Shown: one piece after another, positions 17,305 through 25,489 of the stretch
How the letters are laid out: each line of letters starts with the position of its first letter
Position numbering within the stretch: position 1 is the first letter of the stretch
Source of the DNA: Humibacillus sp. DSM 29435
GTDB lineage: Bacteria; Actinomycetota; Actinomycetes; Actinomycetales; Dermatophilaceae
Length of the DNA stretch: 64,000 nucleotides
Reading direction: 5' to 3'
Assembly (NCBI RefSeq): GCF_001758225.1
Contig: NZ_MAST01000005.1
Coordinates: 1 to 64,000 of the forward strand
The notes under the pieces: model-generated
Seen by the model: the letters and a program-made list of their open reading frames with translations, nothing else
Told to the model about the DNA's origin: nothing
Databases searched by the model: none
Position numbers and translations under genes: made by a program

Positions 17305-17358
17305 GGCCGGGACGCCGTGGACCGGCTCTGTGCGAGCCGGCCCAGCGGCATCCCGGCC
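17305..17358 (-). terminator. long imperfect hairpin between ugpB and ugpC
   Basis: Outer arms 17305-17312/17351-17358 (8 bp), a middle part 17314-17320/17342-17349 with a bulge, and inner arms 17322-17328/17334-17340 (7 bp) around TGTGC. It lies in the 107-bp gap between the binding-protein gene and the ATPase gene. Such structures usually protect the upstream message or partly terminate transcription, giving more binding protein than ATPase. Confidence 0.55.
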
Positions 17359-17386
17359 GATGGTGCGATCAGGTGGTGGTACGGCG

Positions 17387-18700
17387 TCAGCTGGGCAGCT
17401 TGCTCTTGACCTGCGAGTCGAAGACCTGCTGGCTCTGCTGGTCGAGACCCTTGAACACGGTCGCGACGTCCTGGCCCTGGGCGACCTGGTCGAGGCCCTT
17501 GCCGATGCGGGCGCCACCACCGGGCAACAGCACCCGCGCGTTGTCCTGCGAGCGGGTCTTGGCCAGCTGGTCGATCGCGGTCTTGGCGTTGGGGTTCTTC
17601 TCGAGGAACGCCTTCTCGGCCGGGAGGTCGACGGCCGACTTGCGCACGGGCATGTAGCCGGTGGCCTGGGTGAAGGTCACGGTGTTCTCGGCGTTGGTCA
17701 GGAACGCGATGAACTTCAACGCGTTGGCCTTGCGCTCGTCGCTGATGTTCATCGGGATGGCCACCCCCGCGCCACCGGTCGGGCAGTTGCCGTCACCGGG
17801 CAGGAAGGCCGTGCCCACGTCGAACTTGGCGTCCTTGGTGATTCCGCCCAACGACCCGGTCGACTGCATGATGCAGGCCGCAAGGCCGGCACTGAAGTCG
17901 GCCTCCGGGGACTTGTTGAACTTCACGGTGCCGTCCTTGGCCAGCCCCTGCAGGAACTGCCCCGCCTTGATCGTGTTGGGGTCAGAGAAGGTCGGCGTCC
18001 ATTCCTTGGAGTAGCCGCCACCGAAGGTCCAGGCCATGTTCTGGAAGTACCAGTCGAGGTAGTTCGAGCCGTCAGCCATCTCGAGAGCCACCTGGCCGTT
18101 GCCCAGGGCGGCCTTGATCTTCGGCGCCCAGGCCTTGAACTCGTCCCAGTCCTTGGGGCCGCGGTCCTCGAGACCGGCCTTCTTCCACAGGTCCTTGTTG
18201 TAGTAGAAGAGCGGGGTGGACCGCGCGTAGGGAAGGGCGTAGTGCTTGTCGCTGAAGTTGTAGTCGTTGAAGAGGGCATCGACGTAGTCGGACGTGTCGA
18301 CCTTCGCCGTGGCGAGCAGGTCGTCGATCGGCGTGATCTGCTTGTTCAGGGCGAAGTTGAACCACGTCACGTCGGAGGCCACGACGACATCGGGCAGCTG
18401 GCCACCGGCCAGAGCCGCGTTGAACTTCTGCGCCACCTCTTCGTAGTTCTGGCCCGCGTCGACGAGCTTGACCTTGAGACCGGTGTTGGCGGCCTCGAAC
18501 TTCTTGATGATCGCCTGTTCGACCGGCTTGGACGTGCCAGGGTGGTTGCTCCAGAACTCGATCTGCCCGGCGGTGCCGGCCTGGCCACCGCCTCCGCCGG
18601 AGGCTGGTGCCGTGCTGCCTCCGGCGCAGGCTGCGAGACCGGCGACTCCTGCGACGCCGGCCAGACCGCCGAGGAAGCCGCGGCGAGTGACATCGTTCAT
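17387..18700 (-). CDS. ugpB: extracellular solute-binding lipoprotein of the ugp system
   Basis: A 437-aa family-1 solute-binding protein. The N-terminus carries a twin-arginine motif (TRRGFLGG) and then a lipobox ending GLAAC (Cys about 25), so it is probably a Tat-exported lipoprotein. The body contains AALAGGQLPDVVV, the hinge-region ALPYARSTPLFYYNKDLW and IAFLTNAENTVTFTQATGYM, characteristic of UgpB-like proteins. With the downstream glycerophosphodiesterase, the ligand is likely glycerol-3-phosphate or glycerophosphocholine rather than maltose (inference from context). ATG 18700 follows GGAAGG with good spacing. Strong hairpin downstream before ugpC. Confidence 0.9.
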   Translation of the reverse strand: MNDVTRRGFLGGLAGVAGVAGLAACAGGSTAPASGGGGGQAGTAGQIEFWSNHPGTSKPVEQAIIKKFEAANTGLKVKLVDAGQNYEEVAQKFNAALAGGQLPDVVVASDVTWFNFALNKQITPIDDLLATAKVDTSDYVDALFNDYNFSDKHYALPYARSTPLFYYNKDLWKKAGLEDRGPKDWDEFKAWAPKIKAALGNGQVALEMADGSNYLDWYFQNMAWTFGGGYSKEWTPTFSDPNTIKAGQFLQGLAKDGTVKFNKSPEADFSAGLAACIMQSTGSLGGITKDAKFDVGTAFLPGDGNCPTGGAGVAIPMNISDERKANALKFIAFLTNAENTVTFTQATGYMPVRKSAVDLPAEKAFLEKNPNAKTAIDQLAKTRSQDNARVLLPGGGARIGKGLDQVAQGQDVATVFKGLDQQSQQVFDSQVKSKLPS

Positions 18701-18745
18701 GGTGTGGTGCCTTCCGTGTGTTTGGGTGAAGTGGGGGTTGGGCGC

Positions 18746-19675
18746 TCAGCCCTTGAGAGCTCCTGCGGTGAGTCCCTTGATCATCTGTCGCTGCAGCACG
18801 AGGAACAACACAAGAATGGGGACCATCGCCAGGACCGTGCCGGCCATCACCGGCCCCCAGTTGGTGACTCCGTCGTTGTTCTGCAGCTGGGTCAGCCCGA
18901 CCGGCAACGGAGCCACGCGTTCGTCGTCAGACATCAGGAACGGCCAGAGGTACTCGTTCCACTCGTTGACGACGGTGATGAGCGAGAAGGCCACGAGGGT
19001 CGGCCACGACATCGGCAGCACGACTTTCCAGAGCAGCTTGAGCGGCCCGGCTCCGTCGAGCCTCGCGGCCTCGATGATCTCGCCCGGCAGGCTCAGAAAC
19101 TGGTTGCGCATGAGGAAGGTGCCGAAAGCGACGCCGGCCAGCGGGATGATGATGCCCTGGTAGGTGTTCCGCCAGCCGAGCTGGGCCACGAGGGCATAGT
19201 TCGAGATGACGGTGATCTGGTTGGGCACCATCAGGGCGGCGATGACGACGAGGAAGACGATGCCGCGACCGGGGAAGCGCAGCAGCGACAGGGCGTAGGC
19301 GCTGATCACCCCGAGCACGATCTTCACCGTCGAGGTGACGCCGGTGATGATCAGCGAGTTGCGGAAGTAGTTCGAGAACGGGATGCGGGTGGTGACGTCG
19401 TGGTAGTTCTCGGTGGTCGCGGGGTTGGGCCACCACTGCGCCGGACGGACGTAGATGTCGCCGCGTTCCTTGAACGAGGTGATGATGATCCAGAACAGCG
19501 GCACCGCGACGATCAGCAGGGCCACCGTCATGCCCACGTAGCCGGCCGTCGTCATGAGCGGGCCCCGGTTGTGCGACGACGACTCAGACCGGTTCTGGTC
19601 GGCTCGACGCTCGCGCCGTGACGGTGGCGCAGTGGGCGGTTCGTCGATGGTGCCGACGATGGCGGGCGCGCTCAT
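18746..19675 (-). CDS. ugpE: ABC transporter inner permease, UgpE type
   Basis: A 309-aa MalG/UgpE-type permease with six predicted helices. The cytoplasmic EAA loop reads EIIEAARLDGAGPLKLLWKV, which docks on the ATPase. The long polar N-terminus (RRERRADQNRSESSSHN) precedes helix 1. ATG 19675 overlaps the ugpA stop (ATGA), so translation is coupled. It partners UgpA to form the membrane channel. Confidence 0.93.
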   Translation of the reverse strand: MSAPAIVGTIDEPPTAPPSRRERRADQNRSESSSHNRGPLMTTAGYVGMTVALLIVAVPLFWIIITSFKERGDIYVRPAQWWPNPATTENYHDVTTRIPFSNYFRNSLIITGVTSTVKIVLGVISAYALSLLRFPGRGIVFLVVIAALMVPNQITVISNYALVAQLGWRNTYQGIIIPLAGVAFGTFLMRNQFLSLPGEIIEAARLDGAGPLKLLWKVVLPMSWPTLVAFSLITVVNEWNEYLWPFLMSDDERVAPLPVGLTQLQNNDGVTNWGPVMAGTVLAMVPILVLFLVLQRQMIKGLTAGALKG

Positions 19676-20700
19676 TTCCTGCTCCCCTTGTCCATGACCC
19701 GAACCTGAAAGACCGTGACGACGAGCAGCACCAGGAACATCACGGTGGCGACGGTGGCGCCGTAGCCGGCCCGCTGGTTGACGAACGTCTCCTGGTAGAC
19801 CTGGAAGACCAGGGTGGTGGTGCCGTTGCCGACCGGGCCGCCTCGGGTCATGGCGTAGATGATGTCGAAGACCTGCACCGAGCTGAGCAGCACGGTGATC
19901 GACAGGAAGAACGTCGTCGGCCGTAGCTGCGGCATGAGCACCCGACGGAACCGGGTCCACGACGAGGCGCCGTCGATCTCCGCCGCTTCGTCAAGGTCGG
20001 CCCGACGGCCCTGGAGGGCAGCGAGGTAGATGACGAACGAGTAGCCCAGGTTCTTCCAGATGTAGGTCACCGTGACCATGAACAAGGCCCAGTTCGACTG
20101 CTGGTAGAAGTCGGGGCTCGCGATGCCGAGCCGGGCGAGCACGTCTTGCACCAGCCCGAAGCTGGGGTCGAAGACGAACTGGAAGGCGATTCCGATGGCC
20201 GCTCCAGAGATGACGAACGGGGCGAAGATCGCAGACCGAACGAGGTTTCGACCCTTGAGGCGCTGGTCGAGCAGCAGGGCCAACAGCAGGCCGAGCGACA
20301 TGGAGATCCCGACGGTGGCGACCGTGAAGATCACGGTGTTGAGCACCACGGTCTTGGTGTCGTCTCGGGTGAACCACTCGATGTAGTTGGAGAAGCCGAC
20401 CCAGCTGATGGTGGGAGAGGAGATGTTCCAGTCGGTGAACGAGAGCCGGAAGTTGTCGATCAACGGCCGGTAGGTGAAGACGATGAGCAGCACGAGGTTC
20501 GGCGCCAGCAGCAGGCCCGCCAGCGTCCACTCCCACCGTCGGCCGCTGGACCGGTGGGGCGGCTCGCCGACCGGAGGTGGGGGTCCTCCGGCCGGGGGGC
20601 CGGTCACCTCGTCCGACCGGTCGGGCACCTGGGTCTGGGTTGACTGCACGTTCGACAACCTAGCGCCGGAGCCAACATGTTTGCGGTAGGGGGGCGTCAT
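19672..20700 (-). CDS. ugpA: ABC transporter inner permease, UgpA type
   Basis: A 342-aa MalF/UgpA-type permease and first gene of the ugpAEBC-ugpQ operon. The EAA loop reads ADLDEAAEIDGASSWTRFRR, and helices span about residues 60-335. The N-terminal 55 residues are proline/glycine-rich and not part of the fold (GPPAGGPPPPVGEPP). Start uncertain: ATG 20700 has no ribosome site; GTG 20649 is an alternative that would remove 17 residues. Confidence 0.9.
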   Translation of the reverse strand: MTPPYRKHVGSGARLSNVQSTQTQVPDRSDEVTGPPAGGPPPPVGEPPHRSSGRRWEWTLAGLLLAPNLVLLIVFTYRPLIDNFRLSFTDWNISSPTISWVGFSNYIEWFTRDDTKTVVLNTVIFTVATVGISMSLGLLLALLLDQRLKGRNLVRSAIFAPFVISGAAIGIAFQFVFDPSFGLVQDVLARLGIASPDFYQQSNWALFMVTVTYIWKNLGYSFVIYLAALQGRRADLDEAAEIDGASSWTRFRRVLMPQLRPTTFFLSITVLLSSVQVFDIIYAMTRGGPVGNGTTTLVFQVYQETFVNQRAGYGATVATVMFLVLLVVTVFQVRVMDKGSRK

Positions 20701-20832
20701 TGTTTAGACGGCGTGGCGAACAATGCGTCAGTCTCCGACAAGTCGCCCGACCTGCAGCCATCTGGGCCGTGGCTGCGCCTCACCCTTCTGTGTCGCGGGC
20801 CCGACCCGAAACCGGCACGCCGGGGCGAGACG

Positions 20833-20868
20833 CGAGAAGCCCCGGACCAGCAGGTCCGGGGCTTCTCG
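20833..20868. terminator. 16-bp perfect hairpin, rpsA terminator
   Basis: Arms 20833-20848 and 20853-20868 pair perfectly around AGCA, 17 bp beyond the rpsA stop on the minus strand. GC-rich, no strong U-tract. Confidence 0.8.
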
Positions 20869-20884
20869 TGCGCGGTGCGCCGGG

Positions 20885-22399
20885 TCAGTTACCCGTCAGC
20901 TTCTCACGAAGCGCGGCGAGCGCCTCGTCGGAGGCCAACGTTCCCTCGGCCGGGGCCGGGGCGCTGCTGCCGCTGGTGCTGCGCGGCGCGTCGTCGTCGC
21001 CGGAGTCTGCGACATCGCCGGTCGCGGACGAGTACGACGTCGAGTTGCCGACGGAGGACGCAGCCTCGGCGTCGGCCTTCGTCGCCGCTTCGACCTGGGC
21101 CTTGTGGGCCTCCCACCGAGAGTGAGCCTCGGCGTACTGCCGCTCCCACTTCTCGCGCTGGGTGTCGAAGCCCTCGAGCCACTCGTTCGTCTCCGGGTCG
21201 AAGCCCTCGGGGTACTTGTAGTTGCCCGCCTCGTCGTACTCCGCGGCCATGCCGTAGAGCGTCGGGTCGAACTCGGAGCCAGAGACGGCCTGGTCGTTCG
21301 CCTGCTTGAGCGACAGCGAGATACGGCGACGCTCGAGGTCGATGTCGATGACCTTGACGAAGATCTCGTCACCGACGTTGACGACCTGCTCGGGCAGCTC
21401 GACGTGGCGCTCGGCCAGCTCGGAGATGTGAACCAGACCCTCGATGCCGTCTTCGACCCGCACGAACGAACCGAACGGCACCAGCTTGGTGACCTTTCCG
21501 GGCACGACCTGGCCGATGGCGTGGGTACGAGCGAAGTGCTGCCACGGGTCTTCCTGGGTCGCCTTGAGCGACAGGGAGACGCGCTCGCGGTCCATGTCGA
21601 CATCGAGCACCTCGACGGTGACCTCGGTGCCGACCTCGACGACCTCCGAGGGGTGGTCGATGTGCTTCCACGACAGCTCGGAGACGTGAACGAGACCGTC
21701 GACGCCGCCCAGGTCGACGAAGGCGCCGAAGTTGACGATGGAGGACACGACGCCCGAGCGGACCTGGCCCTTCTGGAGCTCCTTGAGGAACGTCGTGCGC
21801 ACCTCGGACTGCGTCTGCTCGAGCCAGGCCCGCCGCGACAGAACCACGTTGTTGCGGTTCTTGTCGAGCTCGATGATCTTGGCCTCGATCTCCTTGCCGA
21901 CGTACGGCTGGAGGTCGCGGACGCGTCGCATCTCGACGAGCGAGGCGGGCAGGAAGCCACGGAGGCCGATGTCGAGGATGAGTCCACCCTTGACGACCTC
22001 GATGACGGTGCCGGTGACGACGCCGTCTTCTTCCTTGACCTTCTCGATCGTGCCCCAGGCGCGCTCGTACTGCGCGCGCTTCTTGGACAGGATGAGGCGG
22101 CCTTCCTTGTCCTCCTTCTGGAGAACCAGGGCCTCGACCTCGTCGCCGACCTTGACGATCTCGCCGGGGTCGACGTCGTGCTTGATCGACAGCTCGCGCG
22201 AGGGGATGACGCCCTCGGTCTTGTAGCCGATGTCGAGCAGCACCTCGTCGCGGTCGACCTTGACGATCACACCCTCGACGATGTCGCCGTCATTGAAGTC
22301 CTTGATGGTCGCGTCGATCGCGGCAAGGATCTCTTCTTCGGTGCCGATGTCGTTGATAGCGACCTCAGGCGCGGTCTTTTCGACCGTGTAGGCAGTCAT
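20885..22399 (-). CDS. rpsA: 30S ribosomal protein S1
   Basis: A 504-aa mRNA-binding ribosomal protein with four S1 domains (starts near GDIVEGVIVKVDRDEVLLDI, GVVTGTVIEVVKGGLILDIG, GQVRSGVVSSIVNFGAFVDL and GQVVPGKVTKLVPFGSFVRV). The acidic/Ala-rich tail after residue 370 is typical of actinobacterial S1. ATG 22399 (MTAYTVEKTAPEVA) is the conserved start; GGAGTT lies about 9 nt upstream. Monocistronic with its own terminator. Given the many leaderless genes here, S1 dependence of initiation on leadered messages is of interest. Confidence 0.97.
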   Translation of the reverse strand: MTAYTVEKTAPEVAINDIGTEEEILAAIDATIKDFNDGDIVEGVIVKVDRDEVLLDIGYKTEGVIPSRELSIKHDVDPGEIVKVGDEVEALVLQKEDKEGRLILSKKRAQYERAWGTIEKVKEEDGVVTGTVIEVVKGGLILDIGLRGFLPASLVEMRRVRDLQPYVGKEIEAKIIELDKNRNNVVLSRRAWLEQTQSEVRTTFLKELQKGQVRSGVVSSIVNFGAFVDLGGVDGLVHVSELSWKHIDHPSEVVEVGTEVTVEVLDVDMDRERVSLSLKATQEDPWQHFARTHAIGQVVPGKVTKLVPFGSFVRVEDGIEGLVHISELAERHVELPEQVVNVGDEIFVKVIDIDLERRRISLSLKQANDQAVSGSEFDPTLYGMAAEYDEAGNYKYPEGFDPETNEWLEGFDTQREKWERQYAEAHSRWEAHKAQVEAATKADAEAASSVGNSTSYSSATGDVADSGDDDAPRSTSGSSAPAPAEGTLASDEALAALREKLTGN

Positions 22400-22593
22400 G
22401 TAGTAGGAACTCCGATTGTGGACAGTCATAATGGAGGCACGAGTTCGAGGGGCGCACGGCCCGACGTCCCGGCATCCGCTGGATGGTGTGACCTCGCCGG
22501 CTACCCGGCTCGGTCACGGAGGTTGCGCACACGAGTGCGCTCAGCGATCTTATCCGCGCGGTCAGCACCGGGTCAAAGAGAGGGTGGGATGCC

Positions 22594-23412
22594 GTGAGCC
22601 CACCTCCCGACGACACGCACGTCGCCCGACGGGGCGCCTCGGCGCAGGAGACGGCCGGCGCCAACCGCACCTGGTGGGACGACGAGGCCGACGACTACTA
22701 CCTCGAGCACGGCGCGTTCCTCGGCGACACCGACTTCGTGTGGGGCCCGGAGCGGCTGCGTGAGGCGGAGGCCGGCCTGCTCGGGGACCCGAACGGCAGC
22801 CGGATGCTCGAGATCGGCGCCGGGTCTGGACAGTGCTCCCGGTGGCTCTCTGCTCGAAGGGCGACGGTGGTGGCGACCGACCTCTCGAGGGGCATGGTGG
22901 CGACCGGCGTGGAGGTCAACGAGCACGTACCCGAGGAGACGCGGGTTCCGTTCGTGCAGTGCGACGGCCGCATGCTGCCGTTTGCCGACTCCTGCTTCGA
23001 CACCGTCTTCACCGCCTACGGGGTGCTGCCGTTCGTCGCCGACTCCGACGTCGTGCTGCGGGAGGCGGCTCGGGTGCTTCGTGCGGGCGGTCGGTTCGTG
23101 TTCGCCACGACGCACCCGATGCGCTGGGCCTTTCCTGACGACCCGGGGCCGAACGGGCTCACCGTCTACCAGTCATACTTCGACCGCACGCCCTACGTCG
23201 AACAGGACGACGACGGCCGCGCCACCTACGTCGAGCACCACCGCACCCTGGGTGACCGGGTCCGCGAGATCAGGGCCGCCGGCCTGGTGCTCGACGACCT
23301 GGTCGAGCCGGAGTGGCCCGAGGGCCACGACGAGCCGTGGGGCGCCTGGTCGCCGCTTCGAGGCCGGCTCTTTCCCGGCACGGCGATCTTCGTCTGCCAC
23401 AAACCCCGGTGA
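22594..23412 (+). CDS. class I SAM-dependent methyltransferase
   Basis: A 272-aa methyltransferase of the Methyltransf_11 group. The SAM-binding motif I is MLEIGAGSGQCSRWL (about 70-84), the acidic post-I is VVATDLSRGM, and motif II is FDTVFTAYGVLPFV, followed by VLREAARVLRAGGRFVF. The N-terminal NRTWWDDEADDYYLEHGAFL is typical of a widespread actinobacterial family always annotated only as methyltransferase. The target is unknown. GTG 22594 has GGGTGGGA about 8 nt upstream. It is divergent from rpsA, with a 194-bp gap. Confidence 0.87.
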   Translation: MSPPPDDTHVARRGASAQETAGANRTWWDDEADDYYLEHGAFLGDTDFVWGPERLREAEAGLLGDPNGSRMLEIGAGSGQCSRWLSARRATVVATDLSRGMVATGVEVNEHVPEETRVPFVQCDGRMLPFADSCFDTVFTAYGVLPFVADSDVVLREAARVLRAGGRFVFATTHPMRWAFPDDPGPNGLTVYQSYFDRTPYVEQDDDGRATYVEHHRTLGDRVREIRAAGLVLDDLVEPEWPEGHDEPWGAWSPLRGRLFPGTAIFVCHKPR

Positions 23413-23436
23413 CCCAGCCGGCCCGCACCTGGACCG

Positions 23437-24354
23437 TCAGGCGTGGCCGGCGTGCTCGTGGTCGGCGTGCCCGCTCGACTCGAACTGGATGGTCGAGTGC
23501 TCGACGTTGAAGTCGGCGGAGATGCACCGCTGCAGCTGGTCGAGCATCTCTCCGAGGTGCCCGTCGTGGAAGCAGCTGTCGTCGACGACGACGTGAGCCG
23601 TGAGCACCGGCAAGCCGGTGGCCACCTGGCTGGCGTGCAGGTCATGGACGTCGTGCACATGGGGTAGCGCCATCATGTGGTCTCTCACCAGACCGATGTC
23701 GAGACCCTCCGGGGTCGACTCCATCAGCACGTCGATCGACTCGCGCAGGAGCCGGATGGTGCGAGGAACGATGAGGATGCCGATCACCAGCGACGCCAGA
23801 GCGTCGGCGCGCAGCCACCCGGTCAGGGCGATGACGCCCGCCGACACGAGCACCGCCACCGAGCCCAGCGCGTCGTTGACGACCTCGAGAAAGGCCGCGC
23901 GCATGTTGAGGTTGTCACCGCGGCCGCCGGCAAGCACGAGCAGGCCGACGATGTTGCCGACGAGCCCGACCACCCCGAAGACGACCATCACGCCGGGCAC
24001 CACCTCGGGCGGGTCGAAGAGACGGCGTACGCCCTCGATGAGGATGAAGATGCCGACCGCCAGAAGCACAGCGGCCTGAGCGGCTGCCCCGAGCACCTCC
24101 GCGCGGCGGTAGCCCCAGGTTCTCTGCTCTGTCGCCGGTCGTCGCGACAGCACGGCCGCGACCAGCCCCAGCGTGAGCCCGGCGACGTCGGTGAGCATGT
24201 GGCCGGCGTCCGCGAGCAGGGCCAGGCTGCCCGAGACGACAGCCCCGACGACCTCGACGATGAGCACGACGACAGTAATACCGAGCACGGTCGCGAGGCG
24301 CCCTCGGTGGTCGGCCAGCTCGCTGGCGCCGTGGGAGTGAGCGTGCGCGGCCAT
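23437..24354 (-). CDS. cation diffusion facilitator family exporter (CzcD/ZitB-like)
   Basis: A 305-aa metal:H+ antiporter exporting Zn2+/Cd2+/Co2+-type ions. Six helices, a His-rich N-terminus (AHAHSHGASELADH) and a His-rich C-terminus (SSGHADHEHAGH). Helix 2 has the metal site ALLADAGHMLTD (H-x3-D). In helix 5 the matching motif reads FLEVVNDALGSV, i.e. Glu where many zinc exporters have His, which may alter selectivity. A cytoplasmic ferredoxin-like C-terminal domain contains HVHDVHDLHASQV. The ATG overlaps the upstream cation-transporter stop by one base; the operon is headed by a CmtR-like regulator. Confidence 0.92.
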   Translation of the reverse strand: MAAHAHSHGASELADHRGRLATVLGITVVVLIVEVVGAVVSGSLALLADAGHMLTDVAGLTLGLVAAVLSRRPATEQRTWGYRRAEVLGAAAQAAVLLAVGIFILIEGVRRLFDPPEVVPGVMVVFGVVGLVGNIVGLLVLAGGRGDNLNMRAAFLEVVNDALGSVAVLVSAGVIALTGWLRADALASLVIGILIVPRTIRLLRESIDVLMESTPEGLDIGLVRDHMMALPHVHDVHDLHASQVATGLPVLTAHVVVDDSCFHDGHLGEMLDQLQRCISADFNVEHSTIQFESSGHADHEHAGHA

Positions 24355-25025
24355 CAGCAGCTCCCCTCGACCGCACCACAGCCGCAGCCCTCGCCGCGCC
24401 AGGCTGCGATCCCCTCACGAACGGCCACGACCGCAATGACCAGGCCGGCGAGGGGGTCGGCCCAGTGCCAGCCGAAGAGGGAGTTGGCCAGCAGCCCGAG
24501 CAGCAGCACGGCCGAGAGGTACGTGCAGAGCAGGGTCTGCTTAGAGTCGGCCACGACGCTGCCCGAACCCAGCTCGCGGCCGGTACGCCGCTGCGCCCAC
24601 GACAGGAACGGCATGATGACGAGCGACGCGACGGCGATACCGACCCCGAGCCCGGTGGGGGTTGCCTCGTCGGCCCCGAGCAGTGACCGAACGGACTCGA
24701 AGGTCACGTAGCCGGAGAGGGCGAAGAACGAGATCGCGATGTACCGCAGCGCCTGCTTCTCTCGCGTCTCGGGCATCGCATGACGAAACTGCCACAGGAT
24801 CACCAGGCCGCTACCCACCTCGACCAGGGAGTCGAGGCCGAACCCGACCAGAGCGATCGAGGATGCCGCCGCCCCGGCCGTGATCGCGACGACAGCCTCG
24901 AGCACGTTGTAGGCGACAGACGCACCAGCGAGCTGCTGGGCGCGACGCGCGAGCTGACGACGCCGCTGGGGCGTCGGGGTGGCGGCGGTGCCGGTGCCGG
25001 TGCCGGCGACGGGACCCGTGCTCAC
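24354..25025 (-). CDS. CDF-superfamily (TMEM163-like) cation transporter
   Basis: A 223-aa membrane protein with about five or six helices, belonging to a short CDF-like family lacking the cytoplasmic domain. Acidic residues in helices (VGFGLDSLVEVGSGLVI; VVADSKQTLLCTYLSAVLLL) could bind metal. The C-terminus is Cys/Gly-rich (GEGCGCGAVEGSC), a possible soft-metal ligand cluster. GTG 25025 overlaps the regulator stop (GTGA), and its own stop overlaps the next ATG, so three genes are coupled. Likely role: heavy-metal efflux with the neighbouring CDF exporter. Confidence 0.8.
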   Translation of the reverse strand: MSTGPVAGTGTGTAATPTPQRRRQLARRAQQLAGASVAYNVLEAVVAITAGAAASSIALVGFGLDSLVEVGSGLVILWQFRHAMPETREKQALRYIAISFFALSGYVTFESVRSLLGADEATPTGLGVGIAVASLVIMPFLSWAQRRTGRELGSGSVVADSKQTLLCTYLSAVLLLGLLANSLFGWHWADPLAGLVIAVVAVREGIAAWRGEGCGCGAVEGSC

Positions 25026-25411
25026 GGGGTCACCGCCGTTCCGTAGCGGGGGCACAGGGCCACGGCGTCTCCGGTCAGGGCGAGCAGCCGCTCCGCCGCC
25101 CCGAGCAGGTCGAGCGTCGCCTCCGGATGGGCGAGTGCGTAGACCGACGCCCGTCCTTCGGCGCGGACGGTGACGATGCCGCAGTCGAGCAGGCAGGCCA
25201 GGTGCTTGCTCACGGTCGACTGGGCGAGGCCCAGGTGCCGGGTGAGGTCGACCACCCGGTGCTCGCCCAAGGCAAGATGCTGCACGATCGTCAGACGCGA
25301 CCGGTCGCTGAACCCGTTGAATAGGCAGACCGCGGCGCGAACGGCAGCGTCTTCCTTACCGACATCGTCGCGAGTGACCGTTTCATCGCCATCGACCATT
25401 GGCATCGCCAT
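25022..25411 (-). CDS. ArsR/SmtB-family metal sensor, CmtR-like
   Basis: A 129-aa winged-helix repressor. The recognition helix region reads LGLAQSTVSKHLACLLDC; the Cys-x3-Cys pair in HLACLLDCGIV sits exactly where M. tuberculosis CmtR has its Cd/Pb ligands Cys57 and Cys61, and a third Cys near the C-terminus (AVALCPRYG) matches CmtR Cys102. Prediction: a Cd2+/Pb2+ (or Zn2+) sensor that derepresses the two downstream transporters. ATG 25411 is chosen because it lies 7 nt after TATGAT, giving a leaderless message; GTG 25426 would add five codons and overlap the -10. Confidence 0.88.
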   Translation of the reverse strand: MAMPMVDGDETVTRDDVGKEDAAVRAAVCLFNGFSDRSRLTIVQHLALGEHRVVDLTRHLGLAQSTVSKHLACLLDCGIVTVRAEGRASVYALAHPEATLDLLGAAERLLALTGDAVALCPRYGTAVTP

Positions 25412-25423
25412 TGGTCGATCATA
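25391..25423 (-). promoter_or_regulatory. -10 and 29-bp palindromic operator of the CmtR-like operon
   Basis: TATGAT (25423-25418) is a near-perfect -10 hexamer. A 29-bp palindrome, 25391-25419, with outer arms ATCGACCA/TGGTCGAT and inner arms TGGC/GCCA, has a single mismatch. It runs from inside the -10 through the first codons. Bound repressor would block the polymerase and cover the start. Metal-released repression is inferred from the ArsR family. Confidence 0.75.
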
Positions 25424-25489
25424 CACGCGAGCGCTTTTCGGCGGAGACGGGTCTACGCTGAGAGGGTGCTGCCTGGCAAGGAGACTCCG

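Noticed and set aside
17273-19621. 782-codon open frame antisense to ugpB/ugpE
   Set aside because: It mirrors the codon pattern of the real minus-strand genes; its product is Gly/Arg/Val-rich with no domain. High-GC shadow.
20723-22597. 624-codon frame opposite rpsA
   Set aside because: Shadow of ribosomal protein S1.
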